From NCBI RefSeq assembly GCF_000732195.1, contig NZ_JNNU01000023.1, positions 1 through 64,000 of the forward strand: a stretch of 64,000 nt of DNA. Reading direction: 5' to 3'. The translations under genes were made by a program, and so were the position numbers. Source of the DNA: Neorhizobium vignae (lineage in GTDB: Bacteria > Pseudomonadota > Alphaproteobacteria > Rhizobiales > Rhizobiaceae). Of the stretch, positions 17,719 to 26,848 are shown in pieces (positions within the stretch are counted from its first letter, which is position 1; the number at the start of each line of letters is the position of its first letter). A model generated the notes under the pieces. The model was given only the letters and a program-made list of their open reading frames with translations. It did no database searches and was not told where the DNA came from.

Positions 17719-18716
17719 TGCATCTTCCTTCCAGCTGTCATGATGGCGTCGGCAAGGGTGCGAGCACCGAGTTCGATCTTGAATGCGTTGTGCGCACCGG
17801 GTCGGGCTTCGGCGAATGCCGCTTTCCCTGCAGCCAGCGCAATGTCCGGTTCGATAGACCGGCCCGTCAGAAGCTCCTCCGCCTCGCGTGCCCGCCAAGG
17901 CCGGGTGGCAACGCCGCCAAGTGCAATATGCGCGTGCCGAACATGATCCCCATCCATCGCCAGCGCCACGGCTGCCGACGCGAGGGCGAAAGCATAGGAC
18001 TCGCGATCACGCACTTTGAGGTAGGTCGAGTTTCGGCCGGCCTCCGTCTTCGGAACTGATATCCCGGTGACGATCTCGCCGGCTTCGATCGCGAATTCGA
18101 GATGGGGCGTATCACCAGGCAATCGGTAAAATTCGGCGATCGGAACTGATCGTGGCCCCGCCGGACCTTGGATCTCCACTGTCGCGTCCATCGCCGTCAA
18201 CGCGACGGGCCAGTCACCAGGCGACGCGGCTGTGCAAGCGTCACTGACCCCGAGCACTGCCTGGCCGCGATCAAGCCCGCCGATCGCCGCGCATCCGGAG
18301 CCGGGCTCTCGCTTGTTGCAGGGATAGGCACCGATTGCGCCGTTCCTGAAATAGGGACAACGGGTGCGCTGCAGGAGGTTGCCGCCGACGCTCGCCATGT
18401 TGCGCAGCTGCTGAGAGGCGGCTTTCGAGAGGCTCTCCGCCAGAACCGGGTAGTCACGGCGCACGACGCCATCTTCGGCAACATCGGCCATGCGGGCTCC
18501 GGCACCAAAGAACAGAACGTCGCCGCTGGTCTCGATCCGGTCGCTTCCCGCAAGAGAGGCGATATCGATCAGGTGCGCGGGGCGCTCAACACCCAGCTTC
18601 ATCAGGTCGTAGAGAGTGGTTCCGCCAGCGATATAGCGAGCACCTTCGCCTGCCGCCACAAAGGCTTCGGTCGCTTCGCTGACAGTTTTGGCGCGGATGT
18701 AGGATAACGATCTCAT
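17715..18716 (-). CDS. paoB: Aldehyde oxidoreductase FAD-binding subunit PaoB-like
   Basis: This 333-residue medium subunit has the FAD-binding segment ARYIAGGTTLYDLMKLGVER, SVGGNLLQRTRCPYFRNG and the insertion CNKREPGSGCAAI. The cysteines around RCPYF, PCNK and SGCAA match the extra [4Fe-4S] cluster of PaoB (YagS), unlike ordinary xanthine dehydrogenase FAD subunits. The C-terminal domain includes LKVRDRESYAFALASAAVAL. It passes electrons from the molybdenum and iron-sulfur centres to FAD. It lies 2 bases after paoA and overlaps paoC by 4. Confidence 0.87.
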   Translation of the reverse strand: MRSLSYIRAKTVSEATEAFVAAGEGARYIAGGTTLYDLMKLGVERPAHLIDIASLAGSDRIETSGDVLFFGAGARMADVAEDGVVRRDYPVLAESLSKAASQQLRNMASVGGNLLQRTRCPYFRNGAIGAYPCNKREPGSGCAAIGGLDRGQAVLGVSDACTAASPGDWPVALTAMDATVEIQGPAGPRSVPIAEFYRLPGDTPHLEFAIEAGEIVTGISVPKTEAGRNSTYLKVRDRESYAFALASAAVALAMDGDHVRHAHIALGGVATRPWRAREAEELLTGRSIEPDIALAAGKAAFAEARPGAHNAFKIELGARTLADAIMTAGRKMQ

Positions 18717-18718
18717 GT

Positions 18719-19336
18719 TCAGCTCCGCTCAATCAGGGGAGCTGCCTGCTCGATCGCGGCGACAATGCCGACATAAGCTCCGCATCGACAGATGTTGCCG
18801 CTCATATATTCCCGGATCTCCTCGGGCGTAGACGCATGACCTTCCTTGACGCAGGCGATTGCCGCCATGATCTGGCCGGGCGTGCAGTAGCCGCATTGCA
18901 GGGCGTCGTGGTCAATGAAGGCCTGCTGCATGGGATGTAGAGCGTCCGCGCGGCCGATACCTTCGATGGTCGTGACATCACGGCCATCGACTTTGGCGGC
19001 AAGCGTCAGACAGGAGGCGACCCTGCGCCCGTCTATGTGGACAGTGCAGGCGCCGCATTGGCCATGGTCGCATCCTTTTTTCGCACCGACCATGCCCAGT
19101 CGCTCGCGCAGCATATCCAGCAAGGATGCCCGCGCATCAATTTCCAGTGCACTCGGCTGGCCGTTGACATGGAAGCTCACCTGAACTGTCGCGCCGTTTT
19201 CCGGTGCTGGCTGCGGACTGGGCGCTTGGGCTTGCGCAGCTACCGGCAGCAACCCGGACACCGAGACAATCGTTCCAGCCTCTAAAACCTGCCGCCGGGT
19301 GACCTCCAGAGGCTGCCTATCGTGCGTGTCTGACAT
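18719..19336 (-). CDS. paoA: Aldehyde oxidoreductase [2Fe-2S] subunit PaoA-like, Tat-exported
   Basis: This 205-residue small subunit has a Tat-type leader (VTRRQVLEAGTIVSVSGLLP, ending AQAQA). It carries two [2Fe-2S] motifs: the plant-type CDHGQCGACTVHIDGRRVAS(C) near residue 95 and the second set CGYCTPGQIM with NICRCG. The leader means the folded heterotrimer is probably exported, as in E. coli PaoABC (YagTSR). It is the first gene of the operon. About 200 bases upstream, before the next hydroxylase gene, hold its promoter region; no operator was recognised. Confidence 0.88.
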   Translation of the reverse strand: MSDTHDRQPLEVTRRQVLEAGTIVSVSGLLPVAAQAQAPSPQPAPENGATVQVSFHVNGQPSALEIDARASLLDMLRERLGMVGAKKGCDHGQCGACTVHIDGRRVASCLTLAAKVDGRDVTTIEGIGRADALHPMQQAFIDHDALQCGYCTPGQIMAAIACVKEGHASTPEEIREYMSGNICRCGAYVGIVAAIEQAAPLIERS

Positions 19337-19535
19337 GTGGATTTCGTCTCCTGTTGGATTGCAACAATGCTGGCGTCATCCGTTCCGGCCTAAACCGAAA
19401 CCGCATATTCCTTTCAACGTAAGTCAGGCCAGCCGGGAGGATTAGCCCGCAAATATCGCGCGGACTGATTAGCTCCACTTAGCAATGGCTTAATGTGCAC
19501 CGGCCGTAGCTGGGCGCGCGAAGTTCGCGTTCCCG

Positions 19536-21728
19536 TCAGGAAATCGAAAAGCCGGCATTCATTGCGCCATTGAGGAATGGCAGGCGCTGTGTCGGCGTGC
19601 CAGATAAGGCGAGCATGGCATTCGCCACCGCTGGCGCGATCGGCGCCACTCCCGGCTCACCCATTCCAGTCGGCTTGTTGTCAGACGCGAGAATATAGGT
19701 TTCGACAGCGGGCATCTCGTTCATTCGCAAGACTGGATATCGGTCAAAGTTTGTCTGTTGCACAAGTCCATCCTTGAGCGTGATCTCGCCGTAAAAAGCA
19801 GCGGACAGGCCAAAACCGATACTTCCTTCCATCTGAGCCGCGATCTGATCCGTCGCAACCGCGATACCACAATCAACGACGGCCACAACACGACGCACGA
19901 TTGGCCGGCCCTCGAGTAGCCGGACTTCCGCGACCTGGCCAACAATCGTTCCGAACGCCTGGTGGATCGCCAGGCCTCGAGCCCATCCCGCTTCGAGTGG
20001 GGTACCCCAGGCGGCCCTGGCGTAAAGCTCGTCCAGTACCGCCAGCCGACGCGTATCGCCAGCCTTCTGATATAGAAAACGACGGTAGGAAACTGGGTCC
20101 TTACCCGCCCGGCGCGCCAGCAGATCCACGATGTGCTCCATCACCATTGCGGTATGCGAATTGCCGACCGAGCGCCAAAACCCGACAGTGACTGGGAACG
20201 CTGGCGTGAAAATCTTGCCATCGACAGTTGTCGCGGTGGAAAGATTAGGCGAGTCTGCGATACCCTCGGTCGCCGTAAAATTCGGGGCGAGGGGAAGCAA
20301 GTTCTGGCAAACCGAATGGACGCGCCAGCGCTCGGGAAACCCGTCCGAGCCTACCTGAACCCATACCCGATGATGTGACATTGGCCGGAAGTAACCCATC
20401 CTCATGTCGTCCTCGCGGCTCCAGATCAGCTTGACGGAGCGACCCTCGACCCGCTTTGCGATCCGCACGCACTCGACGACATAGTCAGAGCTCATTCCAC
20501 CGCGGCGGCCGAACGAACCGCCTGCAGGGATCACCTCGATGTCGACCCGGCCCGGAACGGTCCGAGCAGTAAGTGCCGCCTGAACCTGATCGACTGTTAC
20601 CAGATGAGCGCCCGATGTTATTGCAACATCCCAGCCCTCGACCTTGGCGACGCAATTGAGTGCCTCCATCGGCGCATGTGCAAGATAAGGGAAATCAAAG
20701 GCGAACTCGACAACATCGCCGTCAAAAGGCGCTTCCGGCGTGTCACCCTTAGTCTGAAAACTACCCGGCTCCACATCGGTACGACCGGCTGCGATGTCAC
20801 GGAAATACGCCACAAGGTCGGGAGACGAACGCGTCTCGGCTTCGCTGTCGTCCCATTCGATACGCAGTGCGTCGCGCCCTCGCTTCGCGGCGAACGTCGT
20901 CTCGGCAAGGACGGCGACACCCGTCTCGATGGCGAATACATGCCTCACGCCCTTTACTTTCAGGGCATCCGACGCATCGAAGCGCAAAAGCTTTCCACCG
21001 AAGCGGGGACTATGTGCGACCATTGCGACGAGTAAGTCCGGACGCTGGATATCCTGCGTATAGACCTGGGCACCTGTGCTCTTCGGCAGGCTGTCCTTTC
21101 GGCGCACGCGCTCCGTGCCGATCAACCGATAGTCCTCTCGGCGTTTCAGGATCGGCGTCTCGGGTGGGGTTTGCCGGGAGGCGTCGGCCAGAAGCTCGAC
21201 GAAGGTTGCGGTTCGGTCCGAGCCAGGATGGGATAGGGTACCGTCGCGGACAACGATACCACTGCCTTGCACGCTCCAGCGCGCGGCTGCCGCCTCCACG
21301 AACATAGCGCGTGCTGCAGCACCCGCATTGCGCATAAGATCCCAGTTCGAGGCGATCGAATTTGAACCCGCTGTCATTTGCACGCCGTAGGCGCGGAAGT
21401 TGCTGTGCCCGTCAACAACCCGCACCTTGTCCCAATCCGCATCGAGTTCTTCTGCGACGATCGCGGCGAGCCCTGCGTGGATCCCCTGGCCGAGTTCCTG
21501 CTGTTTGTTGACAATAGTCACCCAGCCGTCATCGGAGATGCGGATAAATGGTCCGAAAGCGCTCGGCTCCGGGTCGTCGCCGCCACCTTGCAGGATGGCG
21601 CCGATAGCTTGCATCGGGTTGGTTGCGGCGTAGCCTACCACGAGAGCGCCACCGATCATGGATCCACCCAAAATCAAGCGTCGACGGGTCATCCGAAATC
21701 GTGGCTTCCTGTCTGGGGCGTCGGTCAC
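19536..21728 (-). CDS. Isoquinoline 1-oxidoreductase beta-like molybdenum hydroxylase
   Basis: This 730-residue IorB-type catalytic subunit begins with a twin-arginine leader (MTRRRLILGGSMIGGALVVG). Molybdopterin motifs include NKQQELGQGIHAGLAAIVAE, GGSFGRRGGMSSDY and the terminal glutamate region GMGEPGVAPIAPAVANAML. IorB proteins hydroxylate N-heterocycles or oxidise aldehydes and pass electrons through an IorA-type ferredoxin subunit and often a cytochrome c. Both partners lie immediately upstream (21770 and 22459). It is distinct from PaoC at 15538, so the window has two molybdenum hydroxylases. Confidence 0.87.
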   Translation of the reverse strand: MTDAPDRKPRFRMTRRRLILGGSMIGGALVVGYAATNPMQAIGAILQGGGDDPEPSAFGPFIRISDDGWVTIVNKQQELGQGIHAGLAAIVAEELDADWDKVRVVDGHSNFRAYGVQMTAGSNSIASNWDLMRNAGAAARAMFVEAAAARWSVQGSGIVVRDGTLSHPGSDRTATFVELLADASRQTPPETPILKRREDYRLIGTERVRRKDSLPKSTGAQVYTQDIQRPDLLVAMVAHSPRFGGKLLRFDASDALKVKGVRHVFAIETGVAVLAETTFAAKRGRDALRIEWDDSEAETRSSPDLVAYFRDIAAGRTDVEPGSFQTKGDTPEAPFDGDVVEFAFDFPYLAHAPMEALNCVAKVEGWDVAITSGAHLVTVDQVQAALTARTVPGRVDIEVIPAGGSFGRRGGMSSDYVVECVRIAKRVEGRSVKLIWSREDDMRMGYFRPMSHHRVWVQVGSDGFPERWRVHSVCQNLLPLAPNFTATEGIADSPNLSTATTVDGKIFTPAFPVTVGFWRSVGNSHTAMVMEHIVDLLARRAGKDPVSYRRFLYQKAGDTRRLAVLDELYARAAWGTPLEAGWARGLAIHQAFGTIVGQVAEVRLLEGRPIVRRVVAVVDCGIAVATDQIAAQMEGSIGFGLSAAFYGEITLKDGLVQQTNFDRYPVLRMNEMPAVETYILASDNKPTGMGEPGVAPIAPAVANAMLALSGTPTQRLPFLNGAMNAGFSIS

Positions 21729-21769
21729 GACATTCTCCTATTGCTGTCCTTGCTCTCACTTGAGCCTAC

Positions 21770-22462
21770 TCACTGTGGGCACGCTGCGCCGGTATCGAGC
21801 CAAGCCTTGATCAATGATCCGAAGGCTTCCTGAGTGCCGGGTGCGGGCTTGCGGTTTGCACCCGGATGCCAGGCCCAGCCCACCAGTTCATCTTGCGCCA
21901 TGTGCTGAAGCAGTTCCTCACGCGTCATGTGCGAACGTGCAGGATCCAGAAGCTGCCTGCAAATGTCGCCGAGCGTCTTGCCCTGCCAGGCCATCTCGAT
22001 AGGCGCGAGTCTCCACTTGTGGTTCCCCGGTACACCTGACGCCTCAAAGTTTTCGGCCTGGTGGCAGGTTGAGCAACGAAGCGTCGGGGCCCCGCCGCCG
22101 TCGGCGCCACGTGTGACCCAGGGCGTATGCGGGCGCATCGCCTCTGTCTGGGTGGGTCGGTCAGTTCGTGGATGACAGTTCATGCAGCGTGGGTGCTCGA
22201 TCACACGGCCGGCTTCGAAGAATAGTGCCACAGACCTCGCGGTCGGGTCGGTAATCGCATTGAAGTCTGAAACCTGGCGCAAACGATCGAATTCGGCAGG
22301 CTGCAGTCTGGCCTCAATCGTTTGTGTCTGCGGCATGGTACGCGGATAAAGGGCGTAGACGAGGCCCGCGGCAGCCGCGACAAAAATCATTCCGAATATC
22401 GACGCAAAAGCGACTTTGACCCGGCGACGCCATCTTCCCTTTTTGGACGGGGGTGGGGTCAT
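21770..22462 (-). CDS. Membrane-anchored c-type cytochrome
   Basis: This 230-residue protein has a basic N-terminus and one membrane segment (FASIFGMIFVAAAAGLVYAL, about residues 16-36). Two haem c motifs follow, CMNCH near residue 96 and CSTCH near 131. The anchored domain would face the periplasm. Its place between the IorA-like and IorB-like genes makes it the likely electron acceptor of that hydroxylase. The start overlaps the stop of the 2Fe-2S gene by 4 bases (ATGA), showing translational coupling. Confidence 0.85.
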   Translation of the reverse strand: MTPPPSKKGRWRRRVKVAFASIFGMIFVAAAAGLVYALYPRTMPQTQTIEARLQPAEFDRLRQVSDFNAITDPTARSVALFFEAGRVIEHPRCMNCHPRTDRPTQTEAMRPHTPWVTRGADGGGAPTLRCSTCHQAENFEASGVPGNHKWRLAPIEMAWQGKTLGDICRQLLDPARSHMTREELLQHMAQDELVGWAWHPGANRKPAPGTQEAFGSLIKAWLDTGAACPQ

Positions 22463-22926
22463 GTCGGCGCACGGAGCTTTGCCGCCGCATCGTGGATGGC
22501 CGCGCGAATTCGAGTGTAGGTGGCGCAGCGACAGAGGTTACCGCTCATCGCAATGTCAATGTCCTGATCCGTAGGTTGTTTATTCGCCCGCAGCAGTGCG
22601 ATCGCGCTCATGATCTGACCGGATTGACAAAACCCACATTGCGGTACATCGCGCTCTACCCAGGCATCGCGAAGAGCTGATGCTTCAGCGCCGTCCATGC
22701 CTTCGATTGTGGAAATCTGTGCCGACACGGCCGATCGTAATGGGACCGAACAGGATCGAGCTGGCCTTCCGTCGAGATGCACGGTGCAGGCGCCGCACTG
22801 AGATGCGCCACAGCCGTATTTTGTGCCCGTCAGCGACAGGTGATCGCGAAGCACCCACAGAAGCGGGGTTTCACCATCTTCGTCAACATCATGAAATCGG
22901 CCATTCACCGACAGCGTATAAGACAT
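22459..22926 (-). CDS. IorA-like [2Fe-2S] ferredoxin subunit
   Basis: This 155-residue small subunit of a molybdenum hydroxylase starts MSYTLSVNGRFHDVDEDGET. It carries CGASQCGACTVHLDGRPARS(C) and the second cluster set CGFCQSGQIM plus NLCRCATY. Unlike PaoA at 18719 it has no leader, so it would be exported bound to the Tat-signal-bearing catalytic subunit. It is the first gene of the order IorA-cytochrome-IorB and overlaps the cytochrome gene by 4 bases. Confidence 0.87.
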   Translation of the reverse strand: MSYTLSVNGRFHDVDEDGETPLLWVLRDHLSLTGTKYGCGASQCGACTVHLDGRPARSCSVPLRSAVSAQISTIEGMDGAEASALRDAWVERDVPQCGFCQSGQIMSAIALLRANKQPTDQDIDIAMSGNLCRCATYTRIRAAIHDAAAKLRAPT

Positions 22927-23389
22927 GGACTAAATCCTTTTGACAAAGATACTCTGGATCGTGGGACCTTGCTCGGACATACCCGATCCGACAAAAAACA
23001 TGCCTAATCCTCGGCGGTACAGCGTCAGGCCACTGGCGATTCTGGGACCTCATGTGTGAGCGGTGAACATCAAGGTGACTAAGGCAACAAAAGCGCTTGC
23101 GGCCACGAACGAGGCCGACGCTAAGAGGTCGGCGCTCGCGGTGCGATCTTGCTGGCCTGCACGGATGACGAATTCTGCGACATTCAAGTCCAGGATGTAG
23201 ATGGAAGAACAACAGCGAAAGGCACACCGACGAAACAGCGGCAAGCGGAACGACGGAAAATGCTTGATGCATTTGCACTTCTCAAAATTTAAGCTTTGTC
23301 ATGCGCTGATGGAGCGTCGGGCCATGAGGGGTGTCCGAGCCCGACTGCCTCAACCAGAACAAAAAGATCTATCCGGGTCGGGTTGATGC
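22927..23389. other. Intergenic region without assignable gene
   Basis: These 463 bases lie upstream of the IorA-like gene and downstream of the methyltransferase gene. Small minus-strand open frames (for example 23050-23244, with one hydrophobic C-terminal stretch) match nothing I recognise and lack ribosome binding sites. The left end must hold the promoter of the hydroxylase operon. No repeat or RNA gene was seen. Confidence 0.4.
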
Positions 23390-24034
23390 TCACCAAGATG
23401 GATTTTTTTTCTGTCCTTCAAACAACAGATCCTGATGCGTCGGTTCGAGCGCCCTCCGCGGTCTTCGTCGGCTAATACGATAGACGGCAGCGGGCGGAAT
23501 ATTGGCGAGGGTCCAACCGACATACGTTGCCTTCAGGCCCAGACGGTCGAGCAAGGTTCTGGCGATCGGGCAGCGTGGACCGTAAGTGAATTGGTAGAAG
23601 GCTCCACCATGGCGAAGATGCGAGAACGCCCCCTCCAGGATAGCATGCACCTTGCGCACCGGCATCGACAGAAGAGGAAGGCCACTCACGACAGCGCCTA
23701 CAGGCGCTGAGGCGTGAAGCGGCAACTTGCGCAATTGAGCAGCATCCATCTGGATGGTTCTTGCGGCTGGAAAGCGATCGCTGAGTTGGTTGGCAAACTC
23801 CGCACCGTATTCGACCAGCACGAGATTTTCTTCAGGAACACCTTGCCGCAGCAATGCTTCTGTGAAAACGCCGGTTCCAGGTCCCAACTCGATGATTGTG
23901 CCCGTCTGCGCAGATATCTCGGCGGTCATGAGTGAAGACAACGCGCGCCCTGATGGGGTAACCGAGGCGACACGGAGGGGAGCGGAAAGCCACGCCCGAA
24001 AAAACAAAAAGGCATCGGCAGTCCTGTTCGTCAT
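23390..24034 (-). CDS. Class I SAM-dependent methyltransferase, phospholipid N-methyltransferase-like
   Basis: This 214-residue protein has the SAM-binding glycine motif IIELGPGTGVFTEALLRQGV near residue 45. The second motif is LVLVEYGAEFANQLSDRFP, and GAVVSGLPLLSMPVRKVHAI follows. The N-terminal FFRAWLSAPLRVASVTPSGR resembles rhizobial phosphatidylethanolamine N-methyltransferases (PmtA type) and rRNA-adenine dimethylase-like relatives. A membrane-lipid substrate is plausible but not proven. Its ATG overlaps the DedA stop by 4 bases, so it is the last gene of an SDR-DedA-methyltransferase operon. Confidence 0.75.
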   Translation of the reverse strand: MTNRTADAFLFFRAWLSAPLRVASVTPSGRALSSLMTAEISAQTGTIIELGPGTGVFTEALLRQGVPEENLVLVEYGAEFANQLSDRFPAARTIQMDAAQLRKLPLHASAPVGAVVSGLPLLSMPVRKVHAILEGAFSHLRHGGAFYQFTYGPRCPIARTLLDRLGLKATYVGWTLANIPPAAVYRISRRRPRRALEPTHQDLLFEGQKKNPSW

Positions 24035-24669
24035 CGCTCGCTGGCTCCCGGATTCACGCGCATCGAATACCGTCGCTGAAGCCGCCACACCAAGGCTGTG
24101 AGTAGTTCCGCGACAATAAGCAGGACCAGTATTTTCAGCGCGAGCGCGGACGAATTGATGCCGGGAATGGCCAGCACGGCCACGTAACCTGCGGCGATGA
24201 ACAGGCCGTTCCACAGAACGATGCCGACTGTTATGCCGGACACGAACCGCAGCGTATTCGTACCTAAAAGCCCGGCCGCTACGGGCGAAATCAACCGCAC
24301 GGTGGGAATGAGTTGCGACAGGATCGTCAGCGCTCGTTCCCGATCCCGCAGGGAGGACAATGTCCAGTCGATACGTGGTTGCGATAGACCCACCCATCCG
24401 CCGACCGAGTAGAGAAACGCTGCAGACCGTTTTTTTCCGACTGCACGCACGAGAAGGTAGAGACCGAGGGCGCCTAGAAAGCTACCGACCGTCGTCGCGA
24501 TGACAGCGGTGTGGAGGGCCCAGACATCGTCCTCGGCCGCAATACCGATGGCAACGAGAACCCCATAGGAGGGAAGGGCAGGCAGGAAGCGCTCTGCCAG
24601 CCCGATCGCAAACAATCCGAATATGCCGTATACCGCAATCCAGTCGACCAGGTTTGCGAGCGGGTCCAT
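24031..24669 (-). CDS. DedA family membrane protein
   Basis: This 212-residue integral membrane protein has the DedA/SNARE-associated fold. It shows an N-terminal segment (YGIFGLFAIGLAERFLPALP), VIATTVGSFLGALGLYLLVR, the family loop LIPTVRLISPVAAGLLGT, then VGIVLWNGLFIAAGYVAVLA and a C-terminal helix. DedA proteins are thought to move phospholipids across the inner membrane and support envelope homeostasis. It starts 3 bases after the SDR gene and overlaps the methyltransferase gene by 4. This context points to a membrane-lipid role. Confidence 0.85.
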   Translation of the reverse strand: MDPLANLVDWIAVYGIFGLFAIGLAERFLPALPSYGVLVAIGIAAEDDVWALHTAVIATTVGSFLGALGLYLLVRAVGKKRSAAFLYSVGGWVGLSQPRIDWTLSSLRDRERALTILSQLIPTVRLISPVAAGLLGTNTLRFVSGITVGIVLWNGLFIAAGYVAVLAIPGINSSALALKILVLLIVAELLTALVWRLQRRYSMRVNPGASER

Positions 24670-24672
24670 ATC

Positions 24673-25659
24673 TCACCCCTCCCGTCTGATGGTCGTCGGG
24701 TTCAGCCCGGGAAGCTCAGGCGGGGAGACTTGCGCATTGAAGGAAATCCCCGTCAGTGCTTCAGAAATCTCCCACAGCCTGTGGGCCACATGCTTCTCCA
24801 TCGCCTGTCGTGAGATCTGCGCTTCGGTCGGGTGTCCACGGGTCTCGCCAAGTCTATCGGGGCCATAATAGGCACCGCCTCGGGCGCTTGGAGATGTCGC
24901 CGCGAACAAGGTCGGCAGCGCGCCTTGTGCAACCGGCTGGAACAGAAACCACATGAACGACCTGAGAAGGCCCTGAGCGCTGCGGCGACCTGGCCCGTTG
25001 TGAAGCAGATCCGTGCGCGATACGCCGGGGTGGGCAGCGATACTGGTAATACCCCAGCCCGCTTCTTCGCTCCGCCGTTGCAGCTCGAAGGCAAACATCA
25101 GGCAGGCCAACTTCGACTGAGTGTAGACGGGCATCGGCTTATACTGCCGTTCCGCTTGGAGGTCGTCGAAATTGATTGCCGCGCTTGCGCTTCTAACAGC
25201 AATGCTGGAAAGCGTGACGACGCGTGGGGCTTGTCCAAGCTTGAGCAGCGGCAGGAGATGGCCCGTCAGGGCAAAGTGGCCGAGATAGTTGGTGCCGAAC
25301 TGCAGTTCGAAACCGTCTTTGGTTGTCTCGCGCGTTGGTGGCGTCATGACGCCGGCGTTGTTGATGAGCACGTCGATATGGTCGCGTGTTTCTTTCAGTC
25401 GTTTTGCAAGCGCCTCGATCGATGTGAGGCTGGCGAGGTCGACGATCTCCAGAGTAACCGATGCCTGCGGCGCCTTTTCCTTGATGCGCCGGACCGCGTC
25501 AGCACCCTTCATCGGGTTACGTCCTGCGATGATCACGTCGCCACCGGCTCGGGCCAGCGCAAGTGCATCTTCGAAGCCGAGGCCACCGGTTCCGGTGATC
25601 AGGATTGTCCGGCCCTTCTGAGACGGCATATCGTCAAGTGTCCACGGTCGTGACATCAT
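24673..25659 (-). CDS. SDR family oxidoreductase (retinol dehydrogenase-like)
   Basis: The product is about 328 residues from paired ATGs at 25659/25656, with AAGGATTTG upstream. It resembles the retinol dehydrogenase/WW-domain oxidoreductase-like SDR group: VLINNAGVM, LQFGTNYLGHFALTGHLLPL, the active-site YTQSK and AHPGVSRTDL. The cofactor loop reads ITGTGGLGFEDAL, one residue shorter than the TGxxxGxG rule (family members usually have TGATGGLG), so cofactor binding could be impaired. It lies 3 bases before dedA and heads that operon. Confidence 0.82.
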   Translation of the reverse strand: MMSRPWTLDDMPSQKGRTILITGTGGLGFEDALALARAGGDVIIAGRNPMKGADAVRRIKEKAPQASVTLEIVDLASLTSIEALAKRLKETRDHIDVLINNAGVMTPPTRETTKDGFELQFGTNYLGHFALTGHLLPLLKLGQAPRVVTLSSIAVRSASAAINFDDLQAERQYKPMPVYTQSKLACLMFAFELQRRSEEAGWGITSIAAHPGVSRTDLLHNGPGRRSAQGLLRSFMWFLFQPVAQGALPTLFAATSPSARGGAYYGPDRLGETRGHPTEAQISRQAMEKHVAHRLWEISEALTGISFNAQVSPPELPGLNPTTIRREG

Positions 25660-25765
25660 CAAATCCTTCTGTTTCTGGTGGGGCAAGATCGTCCGCCGAA
25701 GGCGCATTGTTTTGGCCACGTCTTCGGCGGACAGAAGGTCGCCATGGGGAGAGGCGACCTTTTCA

Positions 25766-25795
25766 CGGACCCGGAATGGGGCGGTTCCGGGTCCG
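25766..25795 (-). terminator. Strong hairpin after the aldo-keto reductase gene
   Basis: A perfect 11-bp inverted repeat, CGGACCCGGAA (25766-25776) and TTCCGGGTCCG (25785-25795), has an 8-base loop. It starts 3 bases after the stop of the aldo-keto reductase and precedes the SDR operon on the same strand. The stem is GC-rich, but no T run follows, so intrinsic termination is likely but not certain. Confidence 0.5.
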
Positions 25796-25798
25796 AGC

Positions 25799-26848
25799 CT
25801 ATTCGATGGCGTTGATCGGCTTACCGAGTGGTGGCCTTGCCGCGACGTCACGCGTTCGCTGCATCCACGCCGGATATTCAGGAGCGATCCTGCTGACGGC
25901 TTCCAATTCGGCGACCTCATCCGCACTCAGCGTGATCTCTGACGCTCCGATGCTGTCGTCGAGTTGCGCGACCGTCTTTGCGCCGACGATGACGCTTGTG
26001 ACATGCGGCTGATGCAGCAGCCATGCCAGCGCAATCCTCGCAACGCTGACACCTCTGTCGGCGCCAATGCGTTCCATCACATCGATCACGTCGTAAGCTC
26101 GATCCATAGCGACCGGCGGAAAATCGAAAATGGTCCGGCGGCTACCTTCCTCGCCCTGCTTATCGCGGCCAAACTTGCCGCTCAGCAGGCCGCCTGCAAG
26201 CGGGCTCCAGACCAGAAGGCCAAGTTTTTCGGCCCTGACGAGCGGGACGATTTCTCGCTCTATATCGCGACCTGCAAGGGTGTAATAGTTTTGCGAAGTC
26301 GCGATTTTCGCGATCTGGAGGCGTTCGCTGTGGCCCAGCGCCCTCGCCATCTGCCACGCAGACCAGTTCGATACGCCGACATAACGAACCAGACCCTGCT
26401 GGACCAGCGCATCCAATGCAGCGAGGCTTTCCTCGATCGGAGTTACGTTATCAACGTTATGAAGCTGGTAAAGATCGATGTGATCGACCTGTAGTCGTCT
26501 CAGACTGGCTTTGACGCTATCGAAGATGTGACCCCGGGAATTGCCGGCGTCGTTGGGCCCATGGCCCATGGGCCCGCAGACCTTGGTCGCGATGACCACA
26601 TCCTCTCGCCGGACACCGAGATTTTTAAGTGACTGGCCGATCATCTCTTCCGATGTGCCACTCGAATAGATGTCGGCGGTATCGATGAAGTTGATCCCGT
26701 GCTCAAGTGCGCGGGCGATCAGAGCCTGAGCGCCGTCCTGTTGAATGTTACCCATATTCGCCCAGATCCCTTTGCCGCCGAATGTCATCGTGCCCAGGCA
26801 GAGCTCCGAGACGAAAAGGCCCGTATTTCCCAGTCTGTTGTACTTCAT
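25799..26848 (-). CDS. Aldo/keto reductase
   Basis: This 349-residue protein starts MKYNRLGNTGLFVSELCLGT and keeps all catalytic elements: Asp and Tyr in FIDTADIYSSG, Lys in VIATKVCGPMG and His in LYQLHNVDNV. The C-terminal cofactor region has HVTSVIVGAKTVAQLDDSIG. It belongs to the YajO/PdxI-like group of NADP-dependent reductases of small aldehydes and ketones. It lies downstream of the MFS transporter on the same strand with a 93-base gap, and a strong hairpin follows its stop. The AraC gene at 28361 is the nearest candidate regulator. Confidence 0.9.
   Translation of the reverse strand: MKYNRLGNTGLFVSELCLGTMTFGGKGIWANMGNIQQDGAQALIARALEHGINFIDTADIYSSGTSEEMIGQSLKNLGVRREDVVIATKVCGPMGHGPNDAGNSRGHIFDSVKASLRRLQVDHIDLYQLHNVDNVTPIEESLAALDALVQQGLVRYVGVSNWSAWQMARALGHSERLQIAKIATSQNYYTLAGRDIEREIVPLVRAEKLGLLVWSPLAGGLLSGKFGRDKQGEEGSRRTIFDFPPVAMDRAYDVIDVMERIGADRGVSVARIALAWLLHQPHVTSVIVGAKTVAQLDDSIGASEITLSADEVAELEAVSRIAPEYPAWMQRTRDVAARPPLGKPINAIE

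Noticed and set aside
22889..23278. 129-codon minus-strand open frame
   Set aside because: It overlaps the start of the IorA-like gene in another frame and has no recognisable content.
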